A stretch of 64,000 nt of DNA from Pseudoalteromonas peptidolytica. GTDB lineage: Bacteria; Pseudomonadota; Gammaproteobacteria; Enterobacterales; Alteromonadaceae. The notes beneath the pieces were generated by a model. It saw only the letters and a program-made list of their open reading frames with translations. It made no database searches and had not been told where the DNA came from. Below are positions 29,823-38,709 of this stretch, piece by piece. The DNA lies in contig NZ_WEHZ01000018.1 in the NCBI RefSeq assembly GCF_012641745.1, forward strand, positions 47,173-111,172, given 5' to 3'. The number at the start of each line of letters is the position of its first letter. Position 1 is the stretch's first letter. The translations under genes and the position numbers were made by a program.

Positions 29823-29943
29823 TCGATAAACTAAATTGATAAGCTGGTTGATTGATTACATCGCGTCGATTTACTTGATTGCTACTTGTATCATTCGCGA
29901 TCTGTAATAATGGGTTTATAAATTGTTGGTAATTGTGGAGCAT
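29809..29943 (-). CDS. 44-residue ORF at the head of the defence operon
   Basis: Begins MLHNYQQFINPLLQIAND and ends FSLSNEAE. The ATG at 29943 has AAGGA 7 nt upstream, lies 9 bp after the stop of the HTH gene, and the stop overlaps the start of the next ORF by 14 bp. The spacing suggests a translated leader or coupling ORF. No family is recognised. The opening vaguely resembles the first helix of Mrr-type N-terminal domains, so it may be a fragment left by a deletion. Confidence 0.5.
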   Translation of the reverse strand: MLHNYQQFINPLLQIANDTSSNQVNRRDVINQPAYQFSLSNEAE

Positions 29944-29952
29944 GCAATATCC

Positions 29953-30123
29953 TTATTGTTTTTGTTCTTCAATCCATTTCTCTAGGTCAATTCGCTTAAA
30001 GCGCCATGAACCACCCACTTTAAAGCCGGGAAGCTTACCTTCGCTCGCAAGGCGATAAGCTGTTTTTTCATTCAACTTGAGGTATTTAGCAACCTCTTGA
30101 ATCGTAAGTATTTCGTCTGTCAT
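29953..30123 (-). CDS. Excisionase-family (MerR-like HTH_17) DNA-binding protein
   Basis: 56 residues: MTDEILTIQEVAKYLKLNEK, ending FKRIDLEKWIEEQKQ. This is the complete winged-helix fold of the excisionase/AlpA-type family (TIGR01764). Such genes commonly stand first in type I restriction operons, probably as operon regulators, and also occur in integrative elements. No integrase is present here, so a regulator is more likely. It is the first gene of the operon; the promoter must lie in 30124-30200. Confidence 0.85.
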   Translation of the reverse strand: MTDEILTIQEVAKYLKLNEKTAYRLASEGKLPGFKVGGSWRFKRIDLEKWIEEQKQ

Positions 30124-30755
30124 TGGATTATCTCAATAATGAACTTAGTTACAATATGAGAAAATTAGGGAAATAACAAGAAATTACCTTACCGGTTTGT
30201 TAGAATTTTTAATTGTCATTAGATATCACGCTTTATCATCAAACTAGCAATTTTTTTTATGCGTCCACGAATTCATAAGAGAAACCAGAGATGATACCTA
30301 ACTAATAAACCCTTGTGTCTGAGATTATGAATTTTTGAAAATGCCTTTTCAAAGCCAGATTTTAGGCCAAATCCTATACAAAATACTCTCGCAGTTATAC
30401 TGTTTAAGTTGTCTGTGTATTTACTTATTTATAGGTGTGGCTCAGCTCTGTACTGGTAATGTGCTGTGTCAATAAATGTTTGCTTGATATGGTTGGACAC
30501 CGTTTACTCATTCACAAGGAGCCACTTCTTTTGAACATGGCTTATTTAACTTATTTAGGAAAAAGCTGATAGTAATGTCGCTTCGGCTGATTTTGAGTCC
30601 AGAAGTTTGCGTTGTTTGATTTACCAATAAATTTTCCCTGCCCCTGATTCAAGATAACGTGTATTGCATGCATTATTTCAAATCAGGGTGAAGAAAATTG
30701 GTTAATACTTTTCTTTTAACTCACCAATCAAATTACTGTGCTAGTAAGCATTTGA
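30124..30755. other. Intergenic region upstream of the defence operon
   Basis: 632 bp, AT-rich, without a credible ORF. It should hold the defence operon promoter (right after 30123). Near its other end, arms CCCTGATT/AATCAGGG (30642-30649 and 30681-30688) could form a long-loop hairpin downstream of the monooxygenase-like gene. No tRNA, att repeat or integrase was found. Confidence 0.55.
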
Positions 30756-32180
30756 TTAAAGATTATACTTTTCTTTGACCCTCAATAGGCTGCTTTCAAA
30801 GTGCTTTTTGTTTTTCTTTTTATTGATCATAAACTTCGTAAACCCAAATAGTTGACGGTGTAGAGGGTACCACTTATCAAAGTTTGCATGGAATTGGTCA
30901 ATGACTTTTAATGGAAGTTTGTCCATCAGTGTATAAAAGTTATAGAGCAATTGAGTCATGGCAACAAATGGGAAGGCTTCTGCGTTAGCCTTTTTCAAGG
31001 CAACATGATCTATGCTCAATAGTGGCGTGTCTTTAATCTTGTCTTGAAAGAAAACATGTGGAAGGAAGTAGCCAGAGCTAAAAAGCAGAGGGTTATCACT
31101 GTTGTTAATTGAGATAACATTGCCGCATTGAGAGTGGTATTGCTCCGACTGCACGTCAGAGTTGAGGAGATACCCAGTACAATTAATGATCCAAGCGCCA
31201 GATTCAATAGGCTGTGTTTCGCCACTTCTAAAACACAATCGCGTTTCGTCACCATTGTCTTTTATGTCATCTAAGTAGTCTCTTACTATTGTTTTACAGC
31301 CTTGAGTAACAATATCCAGCTCACTTTGAGACAATAAACCAAGTAGAAATTGCTGGGCGTCTTTGTGCGGTGAGAGGGCATATTTGGATTTTACAAATTG
31401 GGTGACTTCCGCCTCATTATCGCCGTTGAAGAGGGTTGCACACTGCGTCATCATATCTAGGCTAGTTGTCCCTTTCCAATATTTATCCAAACCCGGCGGA
31501 AACATGATGTCTCTATTTAGGAAGTAGGTTCCTTTACCGATAATAAGGTGAATGGGTAACTGTGGGTTTGCTTGTAATAAATAATGGGCAGTATCCATTG
31601 CCGTCTTACCACCACCAACAATATAGATTGGTTTATTACTATCTATAATGTGCTGTTGATTTTGTGGTATTTGTTCAGGCGTAATTGAATGTACTTTGTC
31701 ACTCGAAAAGGCTAATACTTGGCTTGGCTCAATGCCAAATCCAACACTTTTTATTAATTTTTTAGCATGGATTTGTCGTGTTGTTTCTTTTGAGGCTAAG
31801 CGAACTTGTACGATGCCATCATCTTGTGAGTCATGACTAAGGTAGCTATGCTGCATTAAGGGAATAACAGTCAAATGCTGTTCTACTTCGCTTACACAGC
31901 GCTTAAAGTGGGCTAAGATCTCATGTCTGTCAGCTAAATAGGACTCGTGTCGATCTAAACCCCACTTCATATTACCTATCGTAAATTGTTTGTAGGGCTG
32001 ATGTAACCTTACATAATCGTAGGTGTCATTCCACATACCGCCAATAGATTCTCGCTTATCTACGAGTGCCACAGTCGCGTTTTTTGGTAAGTACTGCTTA
32101 GCTGCATACAGTGCATTTAATCCTGCAAGCCCTGCGCCTACAATACAGAGATCCACATTTTCTATGTTGTCTACAATCAT
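30756..32180 (-). CDS. Flavin-dependent monooxygenase-like NAD(P)/FAD oxidoreductase
   Basis: 474 residues. FAD motif CIVGAGLAGLNALYAA at the N-terminus, the GGMWNDTYDYVRLHQPYKQF region typical of FMO and N-hydroxylating flavoproteins, and a second dinucleotide-binding motif IYIVGGGKTAMDTAHYL near 185 for NADPH. This suggests a soluble oxygenase or an oxidoreductase of small molecules. The exact FMO signature FxGxxxHxxxY was not seen, so the chemistry is uncertain. It is a single gene, downstream of but separate from the RND operon. Confidence 0.75.
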   Translation of the reverse strand: MIVDNIENVDLCIVGAGLAGLNALYAAKQYLPKNATVALVDKRESIGGMWNDTYDYVRLHQPYKQFTIGNMKWGLDRHESYLADRHEILAHFKRCVSEVEQHLTVIPLMQHSYLSHDSQDDGIVQVRLASKETTRQIHAKKLIKSVGFGIEPSQVLAFSSDKVHSITPEQIPQNQQHIIDSNKPIYIVGGGKTAMDTAHYLLQANPQLPIHLIIGKGTYFLNRDIMFPPGLDKYWKGTTSLDMMTQCATLFNGDNEAEVTQFVKSKYALSPHKDAQQFLLGLLSQSELDIVTQGCKTIVRDYLDDIKDNGDETRLCFRSGETQPIESGAWIINCTGYLLNSDVQSEQYHSQCGNVISINNSDNPLLFSSGYFLPHVFFQDKIKDTPLLSIDHVALKKANAEAFPFVAMTQLLYNFYTLMDKLPLKVIDQFHANFDKWYPLHRQLFGFTKFMINKKKNKKHFESSLLRVKEKYNL

Positions 32181-32481
32181 TTTAACTGCCTATCCTTTGA
32201 TTGTGTAAATAATTGAATATTAAAGATTAACTTTGTATAACTTTTTTGTAACAACAGACTATTTGCTTTACTTTCCTTCTAGAACAAGTTGTTACTTGAA
32301 AACATATATTGTCACTGAGCGTGATGCTATGGGTGAAATAAAACACGACACCTAGCAAACTTAATTTAAGTACTAGGTACCGTGTTTTACCGAAAGCCAG
32401 ACTAAGCATGTGCTCATAGTGGCTTATCAGAGTGGCACAATAAATTAAATTAGTCCGTTTATTGTTCCTCTCTTGATTGTA
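32181..32481. other. Intergenic region between RND gene and monooxygenase-like gene
   Basis: 301 bp with a strong imperfect hairpin (32340-32388) that probably ends the efflux operon. The remainder is AT-rich and should contain the promoter of the oxidoreductase gene. Confidence 0.6.
32340..32388 (-). terminator. Probable terminator of the RND efflux operon
   Basis: Arms AAAACACG..ACCTAG and CTAGGT..CGTGTTTT pair with two internal mismatches. On the minus strand the stem is followed by TTTTATTT, about 95 bp after the RND stop. Confidence 0.55.
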
Positions 32482-35400
32482 CTAAGCTTGAGCTACCGCT
32501 TGTTCTTGTGGGTATGACTCAGTCTCTTGTGCCTCACTACGATGATCACTTGCTAGTTTCTCATAAAGTAAGGGCAGTACGATAAGTGTAAAGAAAGTAC
32601 CAATGAGCATGCCAGCAACCAAAATGATACCAATACTGTTACGGGCTTCAGCACCAGCACCAGTTACCAATACAAGAGGGAAGTGACCAAGTACAGTCGC
32701 GCCCGTTGTCATTAAGATTGGCCTTAGTCTTGTGGCTGCTGCGCCTTTTACAGCATCGTACTTAGACTTACCTTCAAGTTGCAAATGGTTGGCAAATTCA
32801 ACGATTAAGATACCATTTTTAGCAATTAGACCAATCAAGGTGATCAACCCAATTTGACTATAAATATTCACTGTCGTCAGTGATAAAAACGGCAGCATAA
32901 GCGCGCCTGCCAATGCCAGTGGCGCACACCCTAGTAACACAACAAGTGGATCTCTAAAGCTATTGAACTGAATAGTTAATAAGAAGAACACAATCACCAT
33001 CGCAAATAGCAAGACGCCAACCATGGTGTTACCTTCTTTTCTTAACTGTCTGGACTCACCAGCGTAATCAATAGAGTAGTGGCTTGGTAGTATTTCTCGC
33101 GCAATCTCTTCAACTAGGGTTAGCGCTTGTTCTTTAGTCACGTGAGGTAGGGTACCTGCTAAAATCCTAAACGCGCCTTGTTGGTTAAAGGAGCCAAGTA
33201 CTCGAGGGCTGGTAAATGTGCGCAATGTAGCAAATGCAGAAACAGGAATTAGAACACCTGTATCTGTGCTTACTTGCATATTTAAAATATTCTCAGGGTT
33301 GTATCTATCTTTATCACCCACAATTGGGATCACGCGATAAGCTTTACCATCCTTATTAAAGTAGTTGGCAAAGTTATTGGACATATACACGCTAAGTTGC
33401 TCATTCACTGAAGATAAACTTAGCCCAAGGTCTGCGACTAACTCCCTATCAATCTCAAGTTCTGCTTGTGGCAAATCGATTTTTAGGTCGGTATTCATGA
33501 ACATAAAACTGCCTGTTGCAGTCGCTCGTTGAATAATTTCATCCGCATACGCTTTCATGGTGATAGGGTCATCACTAGAACGGAAAACCACTTCAACATC
33601 AAATTGCCCAGCAGTTGGTAAAGACGCAGGTAAAATAGGGAACAGGGTTAACCCTGTGACGCTACTTAAGCGGCCGTACAAGTCAAAGAGCATATTGTGA
33701 ACTGAGTTTTCTCGCTCACTAAAGGGCGCTAATGTCACACCACCAAAACCAGCAGAAGCGGTAATAACCTGCCAAGTAAATTCAGCACCTTCGGTTGCAT
33801 TCATTACCGCAGCGGTATCGTTCATTTTATTTGAGGTGTAAGCAAGAGAGGACTCAGGTGGGGCTTCCACCACAACCTGGATACTGCTTTGATCTTCGAT
33901 AGGCGCAAGTTCTTTTTGCGATAACATATAAAATGGTACCGATAACAAAGAAAATATAATAGCGATGAAGAAGATTTGTGGACGCCATTTAAATAGCGTG
34001 TCTAGCGCATTAAAGTAGAACTTTTGGAGCTTGTCGAAGTAACTATTGACCTTTTGTGTTAACTTGCCTTCTTTACCTCCCTCTGGGTTTACGTATGCCG
34101 CCATAATTGGAGATAAGGTGATGGCAACTAAACCTGAGATGATCACAGCAATCGCCAGCGTGAAAGCAAATTCTCTAAATAAAAAGCCAGTTAATCCCGT
34201 TAAAAATCCAATGGGTGCGTATACTGCTGCTAGGGTCAGTGTCATCGCAATAACAGGCACAAGTAATTGACGTGAGCTAATAAGCGCGGCTTGAAATCTA
34301 GGTTTGCCCTCGCGCATATGACGGGCAACATTTTCCACCACCACAATGGCATCATCTACCACTAGGCCTACCGAAAGTACAATGGCCAAAATAGTAAGTA
34401 GGTTAAGGGAAAAGCCCATTGCAGAGATCACCGCTATGGCACCTAAAATAGAGATAGGGATAGTGATGAGTGGCACCATCGCGGTTCTGAATGACCCCAT
34501 CATCGCCAATACTACAATACCAACAAGTAACACCGTCTCAGCCAGTGTGGTAAAGATTTCTTTGATAGAATCTCGCATGTACAGGGTGCCATCGTAACCA
34601 ATTCTAAGGTTCATGCCGTCAGGTAAGATAGGGTTTATCTCATCAATCTTTTTATAAAGTGCATCACCAATGTCAATTTCATTGGCGCCAGGTAGTGCCC
34701 ATAAGGCTAAAAAGACCGTATCATGATCATCAAGTCGTGCAGTCACTAGGCTGTCAGCTTCACCTAGCTCTACGGTGGCCAGATCTCCTAGTTTTAATTG
34801 TGCACCATCAACCTCTTTGACAATGAGGTTATTAAAGTCCGTGATTGAGCGCAAAGACGTATTCGCCATAACATCAATACGTTGTCTGTTGTTTTCACTA
34901 TATCCAATGGTTGCAATGGTATTATTGGCGCGTAGTGCACCAAATACATCACTGGCGCTAAGCCCATAAATGGCTAGCTTTTCAGGATCAAGCCAAATAC
35001 GCATCGCTGGATTTCGGCCACCTTCGAGGGTGATTTTTTGCACACCAGGAATATCTGACATTGAAGGCACAACATTTCTGATCAAATAATCGCTCACATT
35101 GTTACGCGATAGTCCTTGAGACTCTACATCTAGATAGAATACAGCATAGGGACTATCGGCACGCACGGTATGAATTGCAGGGTCTTCCGCACCACTTGGC
35201 AATTCAAACTTTATTTGGTTTAACCGTGTTGTGAGTTCAGCTAGGGCGTCAGGAGTGCTATGGTTTAACTCTAACCATGCCGTAACTCGACTGAGACCTG
35301 CCATTGTTACTGAATCAACATAGTCCACACCAGGAACCGTTGAAGCAACGCGTTCAATCGGTTCTGTCACATAACCTTTAACTACCTCAGCTGAGGCACC

Positions 35401-35580
35401 AGTGTAGACGGTATTTATTACTAACGACGCACTTTCTATTTTGGGGTACTGCTGTACAGAAATATCTCTAGCAGCGTTTAATCCTGCCAGAACAATAAGG
35501 AGTGAAAATACAATCGCAAGCACGGGGCGATTGACAAATATATCCATAATGGATGGTTTATTTTCATGTAAAGCACTCAT
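32482..35580 (-). CDS. RND (HAE1) multidrug efflux inner-membrane transporter
   Basis: 1032 residues, full length for the AcrB/MexB/MexF-like HAE1 family. It is a proton-driven trimeric pump that with a periplasmic adaptor and TolC exports drugs or other toxic compounds. First helix near 13-30 (RPVLAIVFSLLIVLAG), the TM4 proton-relay aspartates in GLVVDDAIVVVENV, and two large periplasmic loops with the usual duplicated architecture (second half near 530). A TolC gene is not in the window. The start overlaps the adaptor's stop by one base. Specificity cannot be read from sequence. Confidence 0.94.
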   Translation of the reverse strand: MSALHENKPSIMDIFVNRPVLAIVFSLLIVLAGLNAARDISVQQYPKIESASLVINTVYTGASAEVVKGYVTEPIERVASTVPGVDYVDSVTMAGLSRVTAWLELNHSTPDALAELTTRLNQIKFELPSGAEDPAIHTVRADSPYAVFYLDVESQGLSRNNVSDYLIRNVVPSMSDIPGVQKITLEGGRNPAMRIWLDPEKLAIYGLSASDVFGALRANNTIATIGYSENNRQRIDVMANTSLRSITDFNNLIVKEVDGAQLKLGDLATVELGEADSLVTARLDDHDTVFLALWALPGANEIDIGDALYKKIDEINPILPDGMNLRIGYDGTLYMRDSIKEIFTTLAETVLLVGIVVLAMMGSFRTAMVPLITIPISILGAIAVISAMGFSLNLLTILAIVLSVGLVVDDAIVVVENVARHMREGKPRFQAALISSRQLLVPVIAMTLTLAAVYAPIGFLTGLTGFLFREFAFTLAIAVIISGLVAITLSPIMAAYVNPEGGKEGKLTQKVNSYFDKLQKFYFNALDTLFKWRPQIFFIAIIFSLLSVPFYMLSQKELAPIEDQSSIQVVVEAPPESSLAYTSNKMNDTAAVMNATEGAEFTWQVITASAGFGGVTLAPFSERENSVHNMLFDLYGRLSSVTGLTLFPILPASLPTAGQFDVEVVFRSSDDPITMKAYADEIIQRATATGSFMFMNTDLKIDLPQAELEIDRELVADLGLSLSSVNEQLSVYMSNNFANYFNKDGKAYRVIPIVGDKDRYNPENILNMQVSTDTGVLIPVSAFATLRTFTSPRVLGSFNQQGAFRILAGTLPHVTKEQALTLVEEIAREILPSHYSIDYAGESRQLRKEGNTMVGVLLFAMVIVFFLLTIQFNSFRDPLVVLLGCAPLALAGALMLPFLSLTTVNIYSQIGLITLIGLIAKNGILIVEFANHLQLEGKSKYDAVKGAAATRLRPILMTTGATVLGHFPLVLVTGAGAEARNSIGIILVAGMLIGTFFTLIVLPLLYEKLASDHRSEAQETESYPQEQAVAQA

Positions 35581-36680
35581 TACTGCTCTCCATTATTGCC
35601 ATCAATCGCAGCAACTTGGTCGGTGTAAACCAGTAAGTTCTCCTGTAGTTTAAATGCACCTTCAGCAGCAATAAACTCACCGCCGCTCAAACCTGTTAAT
35701 ACCAGCTGCTGGTCATAGATCTTATCGCCAAGTGTGACTTTGACAGGTTTTGCTCGCCAGTTTTGTGCGTCATCTTTTTCTAAGATATAAACAAACTCAC
35801 CAAAATGGTTTCGAGTAATAGCATTGGTTGGTACTACCGCTGCGCTTACTTTTGCTACTGGCACGTTTACCATTACCATTTGGTTGTGGCTTAGTGCTTC
35901 GTGATAATTATTAAGCTCTGCACGATAGCGTTGTTGGCGGGAGGCGACGTCAACACTTGGGGTTTTCGCTAACACTCGTGCTGGTTGCTGCACTTGCGAA
36001 TGTGATACCGCGACCATTACCTCTTCACCCAACTTTGGTTGTGGTAACGTTTGCGGCATGTTGAAATCAACCCAAATTTTGTCGTTAGTGCCTACTAAAA
36101 ACGTCACGGCATTGTTGGCATCAAGCAACTGACCAACTTGATATTGCTCCATACCGGTATAGCCAGTAAACGGTGCTCGGATAGTCTTTTTTTCGATAAG
36201 GGTGGTGAGTCGTTTTACATCAGCTTCATTGATAGCAACCTCAGCTTCCGCTTTGTCTACTTCATCGGGACTAATGCGTTTTTGTTCAAGTAACTTTGCA
36301 ACACGTTGATAGGTTGACTTAGCAAGTTTTACTCGCGCTTTAGCTGCTTGTAGATTTGCTTCATCAATGCTGCTGTCGAGGCGCAGCAATACTTGATTGG
36401 CTTTTACTAAGTCACCAGGTTGAAAGCCAACGTATGTAATAAGTCCAGCATATTCATTGCTGACAGTTACGGTCTGTTTTGCATGAAGTTGGCCAACTAC
36501 TTTTACCGTTTTAAGATGTTCAGTGGTAGAGACATAGGTACTTTTAACCGATGCCGAGGGTTCAGGGAAGGATTCTCCAAAGGCAATAGCAGCTTGGATT
36601 TGCGTAAATTTAACAAATCCTAAACTGGTAATGACGATGAGAATAAGTACAAAGGCGATAAGCCAGCGTTTTATGTTCAT
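35580..36680 (-). CDS. RND efflux periplasmic adaptor (membrane fusion protein)
   Basis: 366 residues with an N-terminal membrane anchor or signal (about 6-26), a lipoyl-like half (VSNEYAGLITYVGFQPGDLV), a helical hairpin (about 105-160), the second lipoyl half (KKTIRAPFTGYTGM) and beta-barrel domains. It joins the pump to an outer-membrane channel. It lies between tetR and the pump gene: 16 bp after tetR, with its stop overlapping the RND start codon. It is part of a tetR-MFP-RND operon. Confidence 0.93.
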   Translation of the reverse strand: MNIKRWLIAFVLILIVITSLGFVKFTQIQAAIAFGESFPEPSASVKSTYVSTTEHLKTVKVVGQLHAKQTVTVSNEYAGLITYVGFQPGDLVKANQVLLRLDSSIDEANLQAAKARVKLAKSTYQRVAKLLEQKRISPDEVDKAEAEVAINEADVKRLTTLIEKKTIRAPFTGYTGMEQYQVGQLLDANNAVTFLVGTNDKIWVDFNMPQTLPQPKLGEEVMVAVSHSQVQQPARVLAKTPSVDVASRQQRYRAELNNYHEALSHNQMVMVNVPVAKVSAAVVPTNAITRNHFGEFVYILEKDDAQNWRAKPVKVTLGDKIYDQQLVLTGLSGGEFIAAEGAFKLQENLLVYTDQVAAIDGNNGEQ

Positions 36681-36696
36681 TGTGATTTTCCTTAAG

Positions 36697-37422
36697 TTAA
36701 CGAAGCTCGAGCGCTTGCAATTCTTTCTCTATACGAAGTAGAGAGTCATGGGTTATTGGTGCTTGCCATGGATAACTATTTAGCAGCCTCACTGCGCTTC
36801 GAATGAGCGGATCATTGAGCGCAAGAGGTGCCAGCAAAGAGTCAGTACCTTCGACAATTTGGTTAGTTTGTTGCAAACGTAAAACCTGTTCATATCCCAC
36901 GGTTAGTGCCCAACCGCTGATTATGATTTCTTCAATGACATCATGCAGATTTGGTATATTTTGTAGTTCTCCTGCCTCAATGCCATCAAGCAATGTTTGC
37001 TTGAAAACATTTTCACAGCCGCTACATGATTCAATAATTTTATTGGTCCAATATTCTGAAGCTCTTTTAATTACGGCTTTGTTAGTAGAGTAAGATTGCA
37101 GCTCGAAATCGAAGGAAAAACGCTTAATTTTTTGTGGAGAAACTAAACACACGGCGAGCATTCGCTCTGGCGTGCTTAATGGCAGCGATAAGATTTGTTT
37201 AAACACACCAGATACATGGGTAAATGACTCATAAGCCAATGCCATGATTAAGTCTTCTTTGGTTTGCACAAACTTATAAATAGAACCCATAGATAACCCT
37301 GCATGCAAGGAAACTTTAGCCATTGTAAAATCAGTGACTGACGTCTCATTGATGCACTGTTCTGCAGCACTTAAAATCATACGTTGCTGAGTTTCGTTAT
37401 CATACTTTGGTGCTGGTGCCAT
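36697..37422 (-). CDS. TetR-family transcriptional regulator of the efflux operon
   Basis: 241 residues from ATG 37422, which has AGGAGA 5 nt upstream; the reading frame is open further upstream but without a ribosome site. N-terminal HTH (ILSAAEQCINE..., MAKVSLHAGLSMGSIYKFVQTKEDL) and a C-terminal ligand-binding region. It is the first gene of its own operon with the adaptor and RND pump. A palindrome (37449-37467) directly upstream is a good autoregulatory operator. It is probably a repressor relieved by pump substrates. Confidence 0.9.
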   Translation of the reverse strand: MAPAPKYDNETQQRMILSAAEQCINETSVTDFTMAKVSLHAGLSMGSIYKFVQTKEDLIMALAYESFTHVSGVFKQILSLPLSTPERMLAVCLVSPQKIKRFSFDFELQSYSTNKAVIKRASEYWTNKIIESCSGCENVFKQTLLDGIEAGELQNIPNLHDVIEEIIISGWALTVGYEQVLRLQQTNQIVEGTDSLLAPLALNDPLIRSAVRLLNSYPWQAPITHDSLLRIEKELQALELR

Positions 37423-37448
37423 GCTTTCTCCTGTAATAATTGAACCTA

Positions 37449-37467
37449 ATTCGAATAATATTCGAAT
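37449..37467. promoter_or_regulatory. Candidate TetR operator ATTCGAAT-AAT-ATTCGAAT
   Basis: Two identical 8-bp boxes, each itself a palindrome, are separated by AAT, 26 bp before the tetR start codon. The site is a 19-bp symmetric element suited to a TetR dimer or pair of dimers. Confidence 0.65.
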
Positions 37468-37570
37468 GCGCTTCAATTATAAGGTTGGTTTTTAAAAGTG
37501 CAATAAGTAAACAGAGCATTGTTTGCTCGCAGAAAAGATTTAAAGAGATAGGATGGATTAGAATGAAGGT

Positions 37571-37599
37571 TTTTTACGGCGTTCTGCTGAGAGAACGCC
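37571..37599 (-). terminator. Terminator of the small hydrolase gene
   Basis: Stem GGCGTTCT/AGAACGCC (37578-37585 and 37592-37599). On the minus strand it is followed by TAAAAAACC, so the T-tract is imperfect. It lies 12 bp after the stop codon of the hydrolase. Confidence 0.55.
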
Positions 37600-37610
37600 A
37601 CGCTAATTAT

Positions 37611-38273
37611 TTAGTGATTTAAAATCCAGCTTTTAACGGGCTTTACCCACTCGTCTCTTGGGAGGTAAAAAGCACCGTGCTCCTCACCAGTTGAAATAGA
37701 AAATTCTGTAAAGCTTTTGAGGGTTTCGGAGCGTGCTTTCACAAAGTCGCAAGAGCCCACTTGATCTGAGGTTTCGTAAACGGATAACACCTTGCCGTAG
37801 AGCTGGAGCTCGGTTTTACTTTTGATAAGCCCAGCGCAGCCCGCGAGTACCACGTAGTGAATGGCATCATTTTTTAATGTGTCACTTGCCATTATCGTTA
37901 ACGCTCCGCCGCGAGAAAACCCCACGAGCGTAATGTTGCTGGCGCTGACGCCCGCATCGAGTAATTTGTGAACCTTGCTTACTAGGGTCTTTGTGTATGT
38001 TTCTGGTGCAACACCTTTAGGTCGGTGCTCAGCAATTAGTGTATAGGCATCGTCACTTAATGCTTGTTTGATGGCTGGAAAGTCATATTTACCCCAGCGC
38101 TTATGAATAGGCGTTTCATTATCACCTTCAACGATGTAGCCATGAGAATAAAAAACGTATTTGGCAGATGGATTAATCTGCTCTGGTACATCTGAGTAAA
38201 TTGCTTTTGCCGAGGCGATTGACGCCACGCAAGCAGCAAATGAGGTGCATGCAGCACGTAGTAAACGATTCAT
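37611..38273 (-). CDS. Secreted or periplasmic alpha/beta hydrolase
   Basis: 220 residues with a Sec signal peptide (about 1-22, ASIASAKA) and an alpha/beta hydrolase core. The HGY oxyanion region is near 46, the nucleophile elbow GFSRGG (Ser near 121) and a late EEHGAF histidine. Two cysteines (AGCAG and GSCDF) could form a disulfide. Substrate unknown. It is a single gene between the efflux regulator (divergent) and a REP-like array. Confidence 0.75.
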   Translation of the reverse strand: MNRLLRAACTSFAACVASIASAKAIYSDVPEQINPSAKYVFYSHGYIVEGDNETPIHKRWGKYDFPAIKQALSDDAYTLIAEHRPKGVAPETYTKTLVSKVHKLLDAGVSASNITLVGFSRGGALTIMASDTLKNDAIHYVVLAGCAGLIKSKTELQLYGKVLSVYETSDQVGSCDFVKARSETLKSFTEFSISTGEEHGAFYLPRDEWVKPVKSWILNH

Positions 38274-38389
38274 TTTTGAGTTTTTTTAGTTGATGTAGAG
38301 AGATGGTAGCCAAGCTTTGATAAAAGAAGCAAGCGTAGCGCGATGGGTTATTTTGCATGAAGGAGTTGTGAGCACGAACTCACCAATTT

Positions 38390-38684
38390 GTAGGAGCGAG
38401 TTTATCTCGCGATCTTTTCACTGCTCGCCACATAAAGTGGCTTCTACCATAGTGTTCGCCTATGGGAGCAAATTACCCGTGTAGGAGCGAGTTTTCCTCG
38501 CGCTCTTAACTTCTCGCCACATAAAGTGGCTCCTACCAAAGTGTTCACCTATGGGAGCAAATTACCCGTGTAGGAGCGAGTTTAGCTCGCGATTTCTTGA
38601 CTGCTCGCCGCGTAAAGTGGCTCCTACCAAAGTGCTCACCTATGGGAGCAAATTATCCGTGTAGGAGCGAGTTTACCTCGCGAT
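38390..38684 (-). repeat. REP-like tandem array, about 3.3 units of 90-91 bp
   Basis: Four copies of GTAGGAGCGAGTTTA-CTCGCG (starting near 38390, 38481, 38570 and 38661) alternate with three copies of CTGCTCGCCRCRTAAAGTGG followed by CTCCTAC. Each half forms a short hairpin (GCGAG/CTCGC; GCCRC/GTGGC) and the GGAGC cores of neighbouring halves pair with one another. It is the same family as the array at 43197-44716 but in the opposite orientation. It lies between recG and the hydrolase gene. Confidence 0.9.
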
Positions 38685-38709
38685 CTTTATACCATCTAAA
38701 GCTTAAAGC

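Noticed and set aside
29953..30123. Prophage or integrative element excisionase
   Set aside because: No integrase, att repeats or tRNA nearby. HTH proteins of this family are common first genes of type I restriction operons.
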